From contig JAGTXZ010000024.1 in assembly GCA_018398575.1 (NCBI GenBank), forward strand, positions 2,393,215-2,457,214: 64,000 bases of DNA, read 5' to 3'. Each line of letters starts with the position of its first letter. Position 1 is the first letter of the stretch. Shown one piece after another: positions 47,054 to 61,300 of the stretch. A program made the position numbers and the translations under genes. The notes under the pieces were generated by a model that was not told where the DNA came from, ran no database searches, and saw only the letters and a list, made by a program, of their open reading frames with translations. Origin of the DNA: Ampelomyces quisqualis. Its lineage: Eukaryota; Ascomycota; Dothideomycetes; Pleosporales; Phaeosphaeriaceae.

Positions 47054-47842
47054 TAGGAAATGGACTTTAGCTGTTGCAGTAGAAAATAGAATTTGGCTGT
47101 TACAGTAGGAAATGGATTTTAGCTGTTGCAGCAGGAAATAGATTTTGGCTGTTGCAGCAGAAAATAGACTTTGGCTGTTGCAGCAGAAAATAGATTTTGG
47201 CTGTTGTAGCAGGAAACGGAATTTGGCTGTTGCAGCAGGAAATAGATTTTAGCTGTTGCAGCAGAAAATAGATTTTGGCTGTTACAGCAGGAAATAGACT
47301 TTAGCTGTTGCAGCAGGAAATAGACTTTAGCTGTTGCAGCAGGAAATAAACTTTAGCTGTTGTAGCAGAAAATGAATTTTGGCTATTGCAGCAGGAAATA
47401 GACTTTGGCTGTTGTAGTAGGAAATGGATTTTGGCTGTTGCAGTAGAAAATAGATTTTGGCTGTTGCAGCAGTAAATAGACTTTGGCTGTTGCAGCAGGA
47501 AATAGATTTTGGCTGTTACAGCAGGAAATAGATTTTGGCTGTTACAGTAGGAAATAGACTTTGGCTATTGCAGCAGAAAATAGACTTTAGCTATTGCAGT
47601 AGAAAATAGACTTTGGCTGTTGCAGCAGGAAATAGATTTTGGCTGTTGCAGCAGGAAATAGACTTTAGCTGTTACAGCAGGAAATAGATTTTGGCTATTG
47701 CAGCAGGAAATGGATTTTGGCTGTTGTAGCAGTAAATAGACTTTAGCTATTGCAGCAGAAAATAGATTTTGGCTGTTGCAGCAGGAAATAGAATTTAGGC
47801 TCCTACTGCAGGAAACGGAATTTAGGCTTCTGCTGCAGGAAA
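47054..47842 (+). repeat. 26-bp minisatellite array 3 (~30 copies)
   Basis: Same unit. The last two units change to GAATTTAGGCTCCTACTGC and GAATTTAGGCTTCTGCTGC before the body of copy B. GAATTTAGG is also the sequence at the true telomere junction (63,894 onward). Confidence 0.88.
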
Positions 47843-47889
47843 CAGCACTACCTTAAGGTGTATGTACTAACTATTTTGCATTATCCTGC

Positions 47890-50125
47890 AATGTCCCTAG
47901 TTAGCCTACGCGCTCTAACTACGATATTAATGTAGAGTTGCCTTTTAAATCTACGTTACCTGTAGTCTTTCTTACCTAGCTACTTGTAGAGGTTATTACT
48001 GCTAGTAACAGCTAATATTGCCTCTATTCAAACACTTCCTCTTTCTAGCATCTACCTGTTGCACCTGCTTTAACACCCCTTAATGTACCTGCGATGCTTT
48101 ACCCTTTAGACAAAGAATCCTCTAACTCCTCTTTATTACTCCCTAATATAATCCTCCCTATTTATGTATTTGGAACTCCTGAACTCTAGACTCCTCTACT
48201 CTAAGATTTGCTATCTAATACATTTACTTTACTGCTATAGTTAGCTGTGTAATAACTCTTGCTGTAGAGACTTACCCTTTAAACAAAGCTAACAGGCGCA
48301 ACGTATAAAACTTATCTAGTTGCTCTAGAAAGAGGAACTCTAACAGAGGCTTACTTTTATCTATACAAGCCAAGAAGAGTAGCTCTATCTTAGCTGTAAT
48401 TACAGGTACGTTCTTGTTACACTCTATTACTATTCTTATCTACTAACGTACACGCGTTTGTGTTAATGTTTGTTTAATCTACGCATTTACAATTAAACTC
48501 TTTGGCAGTAAACTAAAGATCCTAACGCTCCCTGCAAGCACTTTAATAATGTTCTATTGTTTTTCTTAATCCAACAACTGCCTAAAACACAGCCAAAGAT
48601 TAGCATTTTGTTTCTTTGTTAGCAGATTACTATTGTTGTCTTTATATGCGCACTAGAATAAATGCTTCTTTGCTAGAGTATTATAACGTTATCCCCTTGC
48701 TCTAGTGCCTATGTTAAGCTTTTGCATTTCTCTCTCTAGCGTTGTGTATTTCTTATACAGCGCATCTAGTTTCTATTACTGCCTTATTTTATCTGCAATG
48801 CTGTCTACTCTTAATTTCTCTGCCTCTGCTACTTTGTACTTCTATCTCTTGCGTTGCAAAAGCGTTAGACCTTGCTTATCTATAGTGTTGCGATCTTAGT
48901 GCTAGAATAGAACTATCTAGGAACTTAGACTACCTCTTACAAGCAACATATTGTTATTGTACGCTTGCATAGCTAGTGCACTTCTTGCTACTGCTACCTA
49001 ATAGAATAACTTGCGTCCCCTACTGCGTTAACGTTTCTAAATTCTTAAGACGTCCTGCTAATTCTAGAATGCCTCTATTAACCCTACTAACAGAGCCTTG
49101 CTAATTATCTAAGAAACTGTAGTAACTTTTATACTAGGCAACAATTTAGCGTACGTGTAATAACGCTGCTCTTTTACTGTCCTACTAATTGTGCGCTGCG
49201 CAACTTCCTAATCCTACTTACTTGCTACTGTCTGCACAAGTGCAAGGTTTATCTTTTCTACTAGGGCCTTTTTAGCTTGTTGCGTTGTCTTTTCTCTCCT
49301 CTGTCTCTTTCTGCTAGTTCTAGGTCTAGTGGAGTCTACCTTGTCTACTACTGCTAAACAGCAGACCTGCACTTTATTAATATTTTCTTCTTTGCTTACT
49401 TAGTTATATACATTAGCCTAGGGCATTAACATGCGCAGGTTGTTGTAAACGTTATTAACAATTTTTAGCAACGTTGTTTAGTTAGTTTGCTTACATATCT
49501 ATAGCAGGGCATTATACAGATTCTTGGCAAAAAATGCCTTTAGTAGGTTATATTTGTCTGGAACCTAGGCATACATCGCTTTTTTAGTCTTATTTAAAGC
49601 GTTATCTACAGCCTGCACTGCTCTAGCCCCTGCTACGTGTTAAGATACATCTTAGAGGATTAAATTTAGAGTAGACTTAACTACTATTAAGAAATGCTTA
49701 GCCTAGAAGTACTTGCTAGGATATGTAGAGATAGTGTACGTTAGCTAGGTAGCAACATACTCTTGTCCCCTGCTTGCTAAGCCCTCTTTAAAAAAACCTG
49801 CTTTAACTAAAATAGGCTAGATTTGAACACTTTCCCCTTAACAAAATTGTTTTATAGTTACTACGCTATAGAAGCGTAAAAAACCCTCTCTTCTTTACAA
49901 CACTATTCTATTATGTGCAAAGCAGCGCTATGTCTGTCTATACCTATATTTGCCTGCATCTTCTTCCTAGCTACAGTATTGTTATTTGCTCTTATTATTA
50001 ATATTGCCTTAATTCTGCTAGTGTCTAGCAACACTTTAATTCTAAACACGCTAATTACACTACTATTAAGGAAAGAGAAGCCCTTTAAGCTTTTGTTAAC
50101 ACCTAGCGCGAGCATCTCTATGTTT
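47890..50125 (-). pseudogene. dead leftward frame of unit B, unidentified
   Basis: Counterpart of the copy A frame. The first ~70 codons (50,115 to 49,903) are open and begin MLALGVNKSLKGFSF. Further along there is a Lys-rich region and a coiled coil near 48,700-48,900 (KLRVDSIADKIRQxKLDALY). Breaks are TAA/TAG. It starts about 100 bp from the helicase fossil start, head to head. Family unknown. Confidence 0.5.
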
Positions 50126-50229
50126 AGCTAGCCTATCTGCATATCCTAAGCGAACCTATCTTAGCTATTCTTAGTCTTAAAATCTATTGGGATTTACTAA
50201 AGTGTAAGTAATGCAGCACTATTTGCACT

Positions 50230-53200
50230 AGCAAAACTGCAATTAAGAATATAAAGACCTACCTTTGTGCTAAACATAAGCTGTTTACCCCTGCTATATT
50301 AAGTAACAAACAACAACTAGAGTAGTAGAGCAAACAGTAGTAAGTAGTGTGTAGTTAGTAGTTCTTTGTAAGGAAGTTACAACCTGCAACTACCTATATT
50401 ACTAGATATTTTAAGGTTGTTAAAGAAACTACGCCTGTCTACATAGAGGAGGCAGTTGTAGAAGAGAACCTAACACCTAATAAAACTGTTCCTGTTACCC
50501 CTAACCTACAAGATATTATTAACCCTGCGTTAATATAACTTACTACTTTAGAGGCGCAGTTTCTTACAGCAGAAACAAGAGTTAAGGAGGAACAAAAGCG
50601 CGTAAACGCTGTTGTACCAACTGTCCCTAACTAACAAACCTACCTATACCTAGAATACACGCAGTTCTAGCGCTGCGTAGTAGATATAAAATAGGAAACT
50701 GTTTGCAAATACACAAAACCAGGACGCTCTGCCTAACTACAGTACTTAGCTAACATAGTAAAAAGTACAATGTTAGTATACTAACATTGTGTTTTCTTAA
50801 CGTCTTGCTAGGCCTAGATTTAGGTTATGCAGGAGCACCTGCAGCACATTCCTGTTACACTCCTGCTACCTTACTAGAGATTTAACAATTACTACAGCAG
50901 CACAATTGTTGCGATTTTTATGTTCTTCTATAACGTATTTAACAACGTTGTTCCTTAGCTACCTACTCTTAACGTAACTAAGTACCAGTTATATACTTAG
51001 AGGCCTATCTAGGCCTACTTAGACAGCCTCTACCCTAAGTATCCTAAAGTAGAGACAAAACACAAGAGAAGCAAACTAGACGTGTTAGAAGGCCTATGTT
51101 ACAATTTCTAGATAGCGCTTTTAGAGCAGACTGCACTGCAGCGCAATTTTAACCTAGCTATAGTTACCTCTCTTGCGTTCCTTGCTGTTAACGCCTAAGA
51201 CAAGAGATTCTGTAAAGTATACAATTTTGCAACTAACTGCTCTGCTGTTAAAAAACATACAAAGTTTACAGCCTGCTACAAACTATACCTTAAAGAACTA
51301 GCTAGTATAGTAGTTAAAACACTAAGTACTATTGTGTAAGAAAAACAGGATCTGCAACTATTTAAAGTAGACTAGATTATCTAGAAACAGGAAAGGGCTA
51401 AGATGCAGCACTTTGCGTTAGAAACTAATGCTACTACTAGCAGTAACGCATTTAAGTTGTAGGTCTTCTAATATATAACGTCTGAATATCTTACTATAAT
51501 AAACTAGGTTATTACTACTTTATATTACATTGCCTAATTCTAGTATAGCAAGACGTTAGATGCCTCTGTTTAATAGAATAGTTTAACAGTAACTGTCTGT
51601 TATATTATAATATCCTTTAAACACTTTGTTGGCATAGTCTAGGGTCTCTACTACTGCGCAGAATCTCTAGTTACAGAGTTAACGTTTGTTACTAAGACAA
51701 GTAACCTGCCTTTTATCCTATAGGATGCTGTCTTATACAACTCTAGTAACAGCATAATTAGTTACAATCTGTTCTGTCTTACACACAAAAGCCTTAGCTA
51801 TAGATCTGCTTTTGTACAGCAACAAGGGGTTATCGCCTCTTAAGACAATACTTACAAGGATTTGCGCATTAACAATTTAGACAATTTCTACTAAATTGAG
51901 AGGTATGGTACGCGCGTAGATAACTTCTTCTAACTGTTGTTTTTGCTTATTTACTTTACAAGTAAACAACTAGCCTACCTAACTAAATTGTTAAGCGTCT
52001 AGCTACAGAACTCTGTATCTAATAGGAACTGAAACTTATTTATATTCTAAGGACTTGTAGCAGTTGTGCCCTAGTACCACAAAGGCTATAACTGCAACAA
52101 ATTCCTTAAGATAGCGTATTGTTTTCTGCCTTGCAAGATAGGCGCCCTTGTTGTAAAGTACATATAGCTTATCTAACTCTTCTATCAAACTATTACTACT
52201 TAATCTATAGATACTGCACCTACGTCTTACTACTACTAAGCACGTAGCGCTTTCTTGTAGCCTAATAAGTCTAGTTGTTAACACGCAACCTTATCCTACG
52301 TTACTACTGCTATAAAGAAGGCTACATTGTAGTATCTTAGCATAGAAGCTCCTCTTCTTATTATACGTTATATACTAGTTACGTTTGGCTGTTACAAAGA
52401 TAACTGCAAGGCTAAGATCCAAGTACTCTTACTAGAGGAAGTTAAGGAAGCTGCTAAAGAAGTGTACTTAGATGCAGTAGAACAACAGGCTAATTACACC
52501 CTAAACACTAGCTACAGAATCTACGCAGCTAAGACTGCCTTAGTCTTCTACTCGCAAAATAATACTGCCTAGACCTTCTTTAAGGTTTTAACAGATTAGC
52601 ACTGTAACCTAGGATTCTTGCCGCTAAAAGCGCCTGGTTAAGAAGAGTATAACAAGAAGACCGCGCTGCACCCTATATTACACAGTATTAATACCAAGAT
52701 ATTGCTAAGGGAGAACTTTAGCAGAAACGCTAATTTTAGGGGACAACAGCGCGCTGTCCTAGAGCGCATCTTAGTAGGGCATTTAGTAGTTGCCTACATT
52801 ACTAGTATAAGTAGTAGAAAGAGCCTTACCTTTCTTCTCCCTGCTTGCTACAGTAAATATAGACAAACTATTGTTATTACACTACTAGTCGCCCTTTAAA
52901 CTAATCTAACCTAGCAGTACAAATAGCTGTGTCTTTCCTCCTTTGTGTTTAGAGCCTAAGTGTTTAACAAAACAGCGCGTGTCTTATTTGCTATGCTAGA
53001 ACATCTTGGTTCTCCTTAATTCTATACTCTTGTTAGCTGTCTCTAAGGCTTAGGCAGACTAGAGCGCATGGTATTAGACAAGTTTCATTACGTTCTTATA
53101 AACAACTATAAGTATTGTCTATAGCTATTGCAGATTAGGGAACTTACTTGCTACGCAGTTCCTATTACCCTACTGTTAGCGACTGTACTGCTAGCAGCCT

Positions 53201-55020
53201 AAGAAGAAGCGTTTAGAATGCTTAGTGTAAGTAGCACAGTAGACGTCTTCTAAGAGCTAACTATTTAAAAGAATATCTAATATAACGTACACACCCTATC
53301 TTTTCTACCTAAATTGTCTATTAAAAATATAGCCAAATATGTAGAGGCAGAGAAAAGTTCCTATAAGAAGATTCTTGTATACGTTTCTACAATAAGTATA
53401 GCTAAGAAGCTTAGTAAGCGCTTGGGCGCGTATTGCTACTATAGCTAAATGTTAGACTAGGAGCGCAGTAAGGTGCAAGCTGAATTTACTGCAGCTTAGC
53501 GTAGTGTCCTTATAGCAACTACTGCTTTTAACGCTAGAGTTAACATACTAGGTATTAGTCTTGTAATCTGGTTTGGATACTCTAACTACCCCTTAACCTA
53601 CTTACAGGAAACAGGCTGCAGTAGCCGCAACAGAAAACAATGCATTGCAAGAATTGTTGTTGTTACTAGTATACATTTCTTCTTACTAAAACAAACTCCT
53701 AGCATCTGCTAAATTATTGAGGATATTATTAAAAAGGGCAGAACAAAGTCTAGATACCTCTGTGTCTCTATTAATTGGTATATTAACAGCAACACGTCGC
53801 GCGTCTGTTACTGTTCTAATAAAGTACTATATTGCTCCTATGCTAACCTAAGCACTACCTACAAACAGGTTGGCATAGTAGCTACGCTTGCAGCTACACT
53901 TGCAAAACAAACTTATCTAGATAACAGTGCTACTGCAGAGCTTTATCGCACCCTATAACCTACAGCAGACTAACTACTATTAGCAACATTCCTCTTTTTC
54001 TGTTAATAAATAACAATGCAAGAGAAATTACCTATACTAGGAAACAGCTTTAACAGCGCAAGAGCCTCCCCTATAGTTACTACACCTACTGTAAGTTTTA
54101 ACAAGAGACCTGCTTACAAACAAATCTATAGTTAAAGTTTAATTTTTAACCTAAGCACACAAATCAGCACTAACACTACCTATTAGGCATGTTCTCTAGC
54201 CTGCAGCTATCTACCCTAATAGCCTTATATAGACCTAATAGCAGCAAAAAAGCTTAGGTAGAACATACGCTTACCTTTAACTAAGACTAGGCAGTTACCC
54301 TACAGCAAGAGGCTGCCTAGCTTCTGGAAGAGCTTTGCAAAACAGAGGATTAGTAGACTAATAACTGCGTTAAGTGTTTTACAGACTAAGAACTATGCAA
54401 TTATCCTAAAGCTAAGTGTAACGCGTTTACTAAAGACGTGGTAGCTAAGTACTAACAAGACAAACTACAAGGAAACTTACCTAAAGGACAGTGTTTCTAG
54501 TGCGCTATGCTAATAAGTCTCTGTGCTAAGTGGTTTAACCCTACTACTAGGAGAAATTGCGATCGCCTAGAGTGCAGCACTAACTGCACCTTTCCCTATA
54601 CAATTCTTAATACTTAGGCCTGCCTTTAGGAATACTGCAAGGAGGCAAGAGAAATATAGATTTAGCGTGTTGCAGACAAAACCTGTAGAGAATTAGATAG
54701 CGCATAGGACGCAGACTTTATATAGTATTTTTCTAAGTTAGTTACCTAGGTAGGAGAGAAACCTGTAGGCTGCATTGCTTACAACGTTAATTGGATAACC
54801 TATTCCTACGTGTAGAAGAAGGGTACCTAACGTGCCTAAGTAGACAGCATGCCTTTTAGAATCTAATACCAGCCCTGTTATACTATAGGGAGTCTTCCTG
54901 CAAGGGCAACGTTGCTACTATTAATCCTTCCCCCTTTCTTACTAGCTTACAATACGTTAGAACAACAAAACTTGCACGTAGGCTATTGCACCTTAGATGC
55001 TAGGGACGCATTAATTAATT
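50230..55020 (+). pseudogene. dead telomere-linked RecQ-like helicase, copy B
   Basis: Best preserved of the two. After a ~800-residue N-terminal region comes HCNLGFLPLKAPG, then FSRNANFRGQQRAVLERILV and RKSLTFLLPACYS (degraded Walker A, 52,700-52,860), VLDKFHYVL (Walker B/DExH position, about 53,080), ILVYVSTISIAKKLSKRLGA (about 53,370-53,430), VLIATTAFNARVNI, and YLQETGCSSRNRKQC where RecQ motif VI QESGRAGRDGKE would be (about 53,605). A tail with GQCFxCAMLISLCAKWFNPT and further Cys follows near 54,500-54,600. Catalytic residues are lost and stops interrupt it, so it is not functional. Confidence 0.78.
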
Positions 55021-56076
55021 AAGTATAAGCTATTTTCCTTGCATTACCTGCTGTCTCTACGCAGTGTATAATAATCTTCTGTAACTATTACAGCTTCTGC
55101 CAATTTACTCTGCATAAAACAGTGCCTTCCTACCTTCCCTTAAATATGTTATGCAATAACATTTTAAAAATCTAATATATTTATCTCTAAACATGCTACT
55201 GTAGACAAGCTAAAAAAGAAAATACTAGCTCTTTTCTTAACGTTAAGGCACGTCTATTCTCCTGTGTATCTACTAGTCCTATAGCTCTTTGTCTACTTAG
55301 TCCTAACTGCAACCTGTTTCTATTCCCTTTGCAGTAATTTAGGGAACTAGCATAGATTGCACTAGATCTAGCTGCAATAATATGTAGTATACGTAGTAGT
55401 AGAGGAGGTATTTGGGCGTAGGCAACAGTAGAAGGCGTTTTGATCTAAGTAACAGCAAGGCAACGTTACGTATCCTAACGTTTTAAATCACGCGCTAGTA
55501 ATCTTAGCACTAGTAGGCAATCCAAATTACTACGCTTACTTACCTGCTCTTGTTAAACACTTTAAAACGCTCTACAAGACTACTTAACTGCTCAAAATCT
55601 ACAAAACCTACCTATAAGTAATTCTTATAAAGCAAATACACAGATGTTAGCGCAACTAACTACTTGCAGTAACTAGCATACAATTGCGAGCTAACTATAG
55701 TAAAGCAGTAGTAGCGCCACCTTTACTTTAGCGCTACTAGTCTTAGAGACCTAAATAGTAAGTATCTGCGCAGGCTGTTGCCTTTAACAAAACACCCCCC
55801 TTTTCTACACACTCTACACCTACTCTCTTTAGCGCTGTGTTGCCTACTGCAAACACTCCTAAGAACTACTATACACTATTATATTAAATCTACTACATAG
55901 CATTCCTCTAGCACTAGGCGTAGAGTTAATTTTCTCTAAATCCTGTTTACACGCTCCTGAACTGCAATCTAAGCCTCTCTGATTTGGCAGGATCTTGTAG
56001 TTGTTCTCTATACTACTTAAGCACACTATGCCCAAGCTTTATAGAGAATTTGTTACTACCTCTAGGTAGAGAAAGA

Positions 56077-56118
56077 GGGTGTTTTGTTGTAGGCAACATT
56101 GCTCTTACTTAAACACCC
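56077..56118. repeat. GGGTGTTT...AAACACCC palindrome, copy 1
   Basis: 42-bp imperfect inverted repeat with arms GGGTGTTT / AAACACCC and centre GGCAACATTGC. A right-half copy follows at about 56,126-56,158 and another precedes at about 55,775-55,800. Confidence 0.75.
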
Positions 56119-56261
56119 CCCTCTTGTGTGTTGCCTACGCCTAAACACCTCCCCCCCCTGTTGCTATTACCTAAAACCCCTTTCTTCTCTCCTCTAATCC
56201 TGTCCTATCTAAACCTCTCTATTGTTTAAGCACTATTTTCTAACACAATTATAGGTTTACT

Positions 56262-58260
56262 ATGTTAACTAGTAACAACTTTAGAATAGATTATCTTGTA
56301 GGCTTTAACTTCTTAGGTCTTAATAGGCAGCTGTTAGATCTAATAAACATTAACACCTCTTCTACTAACAACGCTAATGCACGCTATGCTGCTATTGATA
56401 GCGCTGTTAAGGCATTCCTAGAAATAAGCTAACCTCTAGTGTTGCAGGAGTCTTGGTTGTACACGTACTATTAGTACTTTGGTTTTAGAACTAAGGCGTC
56501 CTTTTAAGAATTTGTTACCTCTTTACGCGTTTCTGTAGACGTGCAGGATTTTACTATAGTGCGCAAGGCCTAGATTAAGAAGCATAGTGTTCTTAAAGAA
56601 GAAGTTAAACAACTAGAGCAGAAGCATATTAAGGCTGCTCTTGCAATACTTTAGGACAACAACCTATTAAAGCTAAACCTAATAATGCAGTTGCTTATTA
56701 AGGCCCTGTGTACCTGTCTTTAGCAAACGTATACTATTGTCCTTAACTACTTCCTGCAGGTCTAGTTTGTTGTAGACAGTTTACTATTTAGCAAACGCAG
56801 GATTAACTCTATCTATTACTTTAACTGCGTAAACTCGCTTGTTAAGATTATTAACTGCTCTAAGAAAAGTTTTAAGCCGCTTAATGTAAAGCAGGCGTCT
56901 AGCACTTACAAACCTTGCGCTTTACAGATAATAAAGGCCGCGAAGTCTAGCAAGGCTAATAGTTAGGTACTTTTTCTAGTTGTTGCTCTTTAGGATGCAG
57001 CTCTAGCTTGTTGTTAAGCCCTTGTTGTCGCTGCCTTAGATAAAACTAAGGTGGCAGAACTTAACTATAAACAGGCCTGGCTTAAATTTAAGGCAGTAGA
57101 GGCTTAGGTAGGTAAGACTACTAAAGATAAGGATACTCTAGTTTCTGCAGAGCTGCGTTAGGAGCTTAAAGAGAAGGAGTAAGCTAAGCAAGACGCTTGC
57201 GCACAATATAAGGCTTTGCAGAACTCTATGCGTCTTAAGCTAGTTAACCCTAAGCATTTTACTACTATAGAGTTAACAATAAACAAAGGTCTATAGACTA
57301 AAGACTCTGTCTTAAAGTAACAGACTAGCACAGTAGTCTATATTAACGCACATACACTAGATCTAAGTAATCTACAGGCGTTCTGGTTCTAAGACAGCTA
57401 TATTATTAGATACCTAAAGGATCTTGTTAATAACATTCTAGATTTTACTAAAACAGACTGGGTTTGCAACAACAAAGCTGCAGAGCCTACGTTTGCAGTT
57501 AGAGGTAGCGTTGTCTATTACTATAACTACGTAAAGGGCATTAACAAGGTTGCTTGTAATGCTAATTAGGTTAAGATAACAACCTTAACAGCTAGCAACG
57601 CACTAACGCTACTAGAAGCAGATAAAGTTATCTTTATATTAGAAGAGTTAGCTGTAGTAACACGCAACAACATATCTACTGCAAAGCGCCTTACTTGCGC
57701 TTGATTTGCCTGCTACATTAGTAACTATAATAAGAGCGCTATTAATATTAAAGAGGAGAAGTCTAGAAACTTTATAGAGCGTCTAATGCAAGACGCGAAA
57801 TTTAATAGCATTAAGCTAACCCCTGTTAATAATAATCTGCAGACTAAGGACAAACCTAAGGTCTATAATATAAACAACACCTCTATGCGCTTGCAGGTTA
57901 ACAACACTACTTGCATAATAGACAACGCTGCTTATTAACCTACTGAGTACTAGCGCGTATTAAACAGAGGTTGCGTCAAACGCTACAAGAACCTCTATGT
58001 CCCTAGTTAAAATCCTAATAGTAATACCAATTTGTGGTAGCAGACTACTAGCGCTATAGAAATCTTAGACTGCTGTAATAAATTGATAGAGAAGCGCTTA
58101 ACGCAACTAATTAACCTACGCAACGCTAAGAATTCTTTTGCAGCTAAGAAGTCTTATTAGGACGTTACTTATAGGGTAATACTTGTAGATAAGGTTAGTA
58201 TAGGTAAGTTAAACACATGCGCCTTGTATTGTTTAATAGTAAGTTAAATGCCTAGTATGT
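56262..58260 (+). pseudogene. dead frame C1, unidentified
   Basis: Starts MLTSNNFRIDYLVGFNFLGL at 56,262 and can be followed for roughly 650 codons through TAG/TAA. Features are a Lys/Glu-rich coiled coil (ELRxELKEKExAK) near 57,150 and a segment with NNKAAEPTFAVRGSVVYYYN near 57,470-57,530. I do not recognise the family. It looks like former protein code because charged and hydrophobic residues alternate sensibly in only this frame. Confidence 0.5.
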
Positions 58261-58271
58261 CTTTACAGAGA

Positions 58272-58313
58272 GGGTGTTTAGACAAAGGCAACGTTGCCCT
58301 TATCTAAACACCC
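58272..58313. repeat. GGGTGTTT...AAACACCC palindrome, copy 2
   Basis: Best preserved copy: the two 21-nt arms match at 19 positions, with centre GGCAACGTTGCC. Followed by a run of C. Confidence 0.8.
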
Positions 58314-58339
58314 CCCCGCTTATAATGCTCCTTTCTATC

Positions 58340-61300
58340 CTTTGTATTCTACAGATACTAATGTACTTACAGCGCTTGAACAATTAAAAGAGTAAGATTT
58401 AAATGCTCTAAGATACTAAGGACTTCTGTAGCTTGTAGTCCTATCCTGCACCTAGGCTAGCTATAGTAATTACGCAGCTACATCTTATTACCTAGTTTGT
58501 AAAATCCTTAGCTTAGTTTTTACCTCTCTTCTATGTCTATGCGTACATTACAGGATACAGTAAGCTTCTGGTTAGCATATTGCAGATCCAAGAGCAACTT
58601 ACCTGCAAGCACGCTCTTTTTAACTACACAAACAAGTACAATTCCTAGGTTATTATTGTTACGTTGTATTCTACTCTTAGCTCTTGTTATAGACCTTTAG
58701 CAAACAAGAAGTTTATAGTTAAGTAACAAGAATTCTTACAGGGCTAGGCTAAGAAGCTAAAGTTCTAGTTGCAGCAGAATCCCTCTAACCTGTTGTAGCG
58801 CGCGCCTTATAACCTAAACTTGTTATGTAATAATGTCTTCCTTAATAAAGCCTAGAACAGCAAGAGTAAGCAGAACAGTGTTTGTATTTCTATACAGCAT
58901 AAGGCAGTTGTAAGGGTGTTTAGGCAAAAGTATTGTTGCCCTTACTAAAACACCCTCTTTGCTAGTGCCTCTCTGTCTTTTAGGCTCTTGTTGCCCTTGT
59001 CTAAACACCCCCCCCTCTTCTAGTATATGTTTTCTATCTGATTGCGAGCTTTGCTAACTATCTATCTAGGCATATCTTCTTATTTGTTGTACACTGTTTG
59101 CCTTCTTAACCTAGAATAGACTGTCCTTGTTACTGCTACGCCTTGCCTATACTTATATAAAGACTTTGGCAGCATATTATCCTTTATTTAATCTGGCTAC
59201 AACAATAAGGTTGCACGTGCCTGCATTCTTACAGCACCTAACAATCTGCTATTTAACTGCGTTCGCTATATAGGTGTTCTTTTGAATCTGTATATAGTAG
59301 AAGATAGTAGCATAGTCCCTAAATACAAAGTCTGTTACGCGTATACAACTACTGTATTTGAAAAGTTTGCAGTTAATGCAACGCTAAAGGCTATTAAATC
59401 TAGTGCTATCCTTGCCTAGTTGTAGCAGAAGTTTATAATCTGTTAAGACTATACGTCTAGATGCGTAGTTAATTACAAGGGCACACGCTATGTTATTAGG
59501 ACGTTAATATCTACTATCTATTGCTACACAGTTTGCGTTAAGAACAACTAGTCTTAGTAAGAGTTCTATAACATGCTTTTGCGCAACTACTTATAAGAAG
59601 TTATTATTAATAAGAGCTCCTAGACAGCCTTCCTAAACAGGCGCACTGCCTGCGTACTAAACCTTAGCGCTGTCTTACTACTACTCTTCTATGCTACTAA
59701 TATCTATGCCGCTAAGGTTAACGCGACGCGTAACTCTCTGCAGAATCTATTCTACAGTCCCTATTAGACCTAGGCGTCCTCTATTTCTAACAGCAGCAAT
59801 AATAGTAACAATTATAACATAGATAAGGCTAAAGAACCTAACCTTACACAGGCTTAACTGCATGCGCGCTACGTAAAGACAGTTAAGAAGAAGCCTAAGG
59901 TTAAGTCTCTACATTTAGCCTAGTACTGCGACCTCTATATGTGCGATAATCCTAAGGCGTAGATGCAGAAGCTAATAAAGAACATCTATAAAGAGCTTAG
60001 CTAACACTGTTAAGAGATACGTAACTAAATCTTTGGCTAGAGAACTGTTGCTGCCTACACACTACTAGAACTTGTTAGCATTTTTGTTTGCTCTTCTACC
60101 TGTCTACGCACAATAATTACTGCTTTAGCTAACTAGGTTAATAGTTGCAATAAGAAGGCTATTATCTTTGCACAGACACTGTAGAAACAGCAACTATACG
60201 CAGTTATTCTTTATTACATTAGATATAAGAGCAGTGCAGTCTTAGCTATAATAAAATCTTAGACAAAAGGCAAGTTAATTACCTCTTTCTAGCAACTGCT
60301 TGCATAATAGGTAGAGCCAGGCTTTACTAGTGTAAAGTCTACTAACTTAGAGATTGCAGTGCTTTCCTACTATATAAACTCTAGGCTTAATCTACATTTA
60401 ACCTGTTACAATCTTTACGCGCTGTCTTCTCTACTATCCTTCTCTATTTAGGTTTAATCTGTAGGTTGCATTGCTTGTTTTGGTTAACTGTATACCTGTA
60501 TTGTTATGCTGTACATTGCTAAGTTAACGTATAACATACCTTAGTACAGTACTCTAATAGTTAACGCCTTATTAACTATAGCGGCCTTGCTCTGCAATGT
60601 TTTACAGGACAGTAATAGTCTAAGTAGTTCTGCTAAGCTCTTATTTAACAAGCTTAATTATTACTATAGTTATAGTAACACTTTGATTAACAACTAGACG
60701 CCTAGTTATTAGCAGATAGAGGCGTTGGGGCGTGTAGACTACACCCTTAATCTTAACAACAAGTTCCTCTAGGTCCTTAATGTTGTAATAGGTATTACAA
60801 TCTGTATTACCTAGGACAACATTAACAAATACAACCTTAATAAAGACAAGGACATATTCAAGAACTACGCTGCAACCTCTGCAGTTTTACAGACCTTAAA
60901 AAAGAAGAAGGAGCCTTGCCTAGATTTAGTTCCTGCCTTAGCGTCTAACGTTAAGACTACTACGAAGCCGGCTCTACTACCTCTACCTTCTGTATTTAGC
61001 AGTACTACTACTAGCAACCTAACGTCTGTTACGTCTGGTTTTACTAAACTTAGGCTCTCTCCTATAGACTTTGCTAAAGACGCTCTAAAGACTAAAAAGC
61101 GTAAGGTAAAAACTAAGCAGTAGAGTAATAAGGCTAAGCAAACAGGTACTACTAATACTTGATTTGCTAATCTTACGCTAGCTAGTACTCTAGCGCCAGC
61201 TGCTCTGCTTGCGCAGCAGCCTAAAAAGCGCAAGGTAGAGACTAGACTTAAGAGCGATAGGACCTAGCAAGCTAACAATTCTAACGCAAACTCTGTTCTG

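Larger units (their letters stand above)
47843..55661 (+). mobile_element. subtelomeric duplicated unit, copy B (body)
   Basis: 7.8 kb, collinear with copy A; homology ends at AACTAACTACT (46,611-46,623 in A, about 55,653-55,664 in B). It keeps more CA/TG and some TGG and CCA than copy A, so it is less mutated. It carries the same two dead frames. Confidence 0.85.

Noticed and set aside
38093..47842. CRISPR-like array of regularly spaced repeats
   Set aside because: Units are contiguous 26-bp copies without spacers, in a eukaryotic subtelomere.
60865..61233. 122-codon minus-strand frame in segment C
   Set aside because: Shadow of the rightward fossil carrying the basic motifs; composition is that of an antisense reading.
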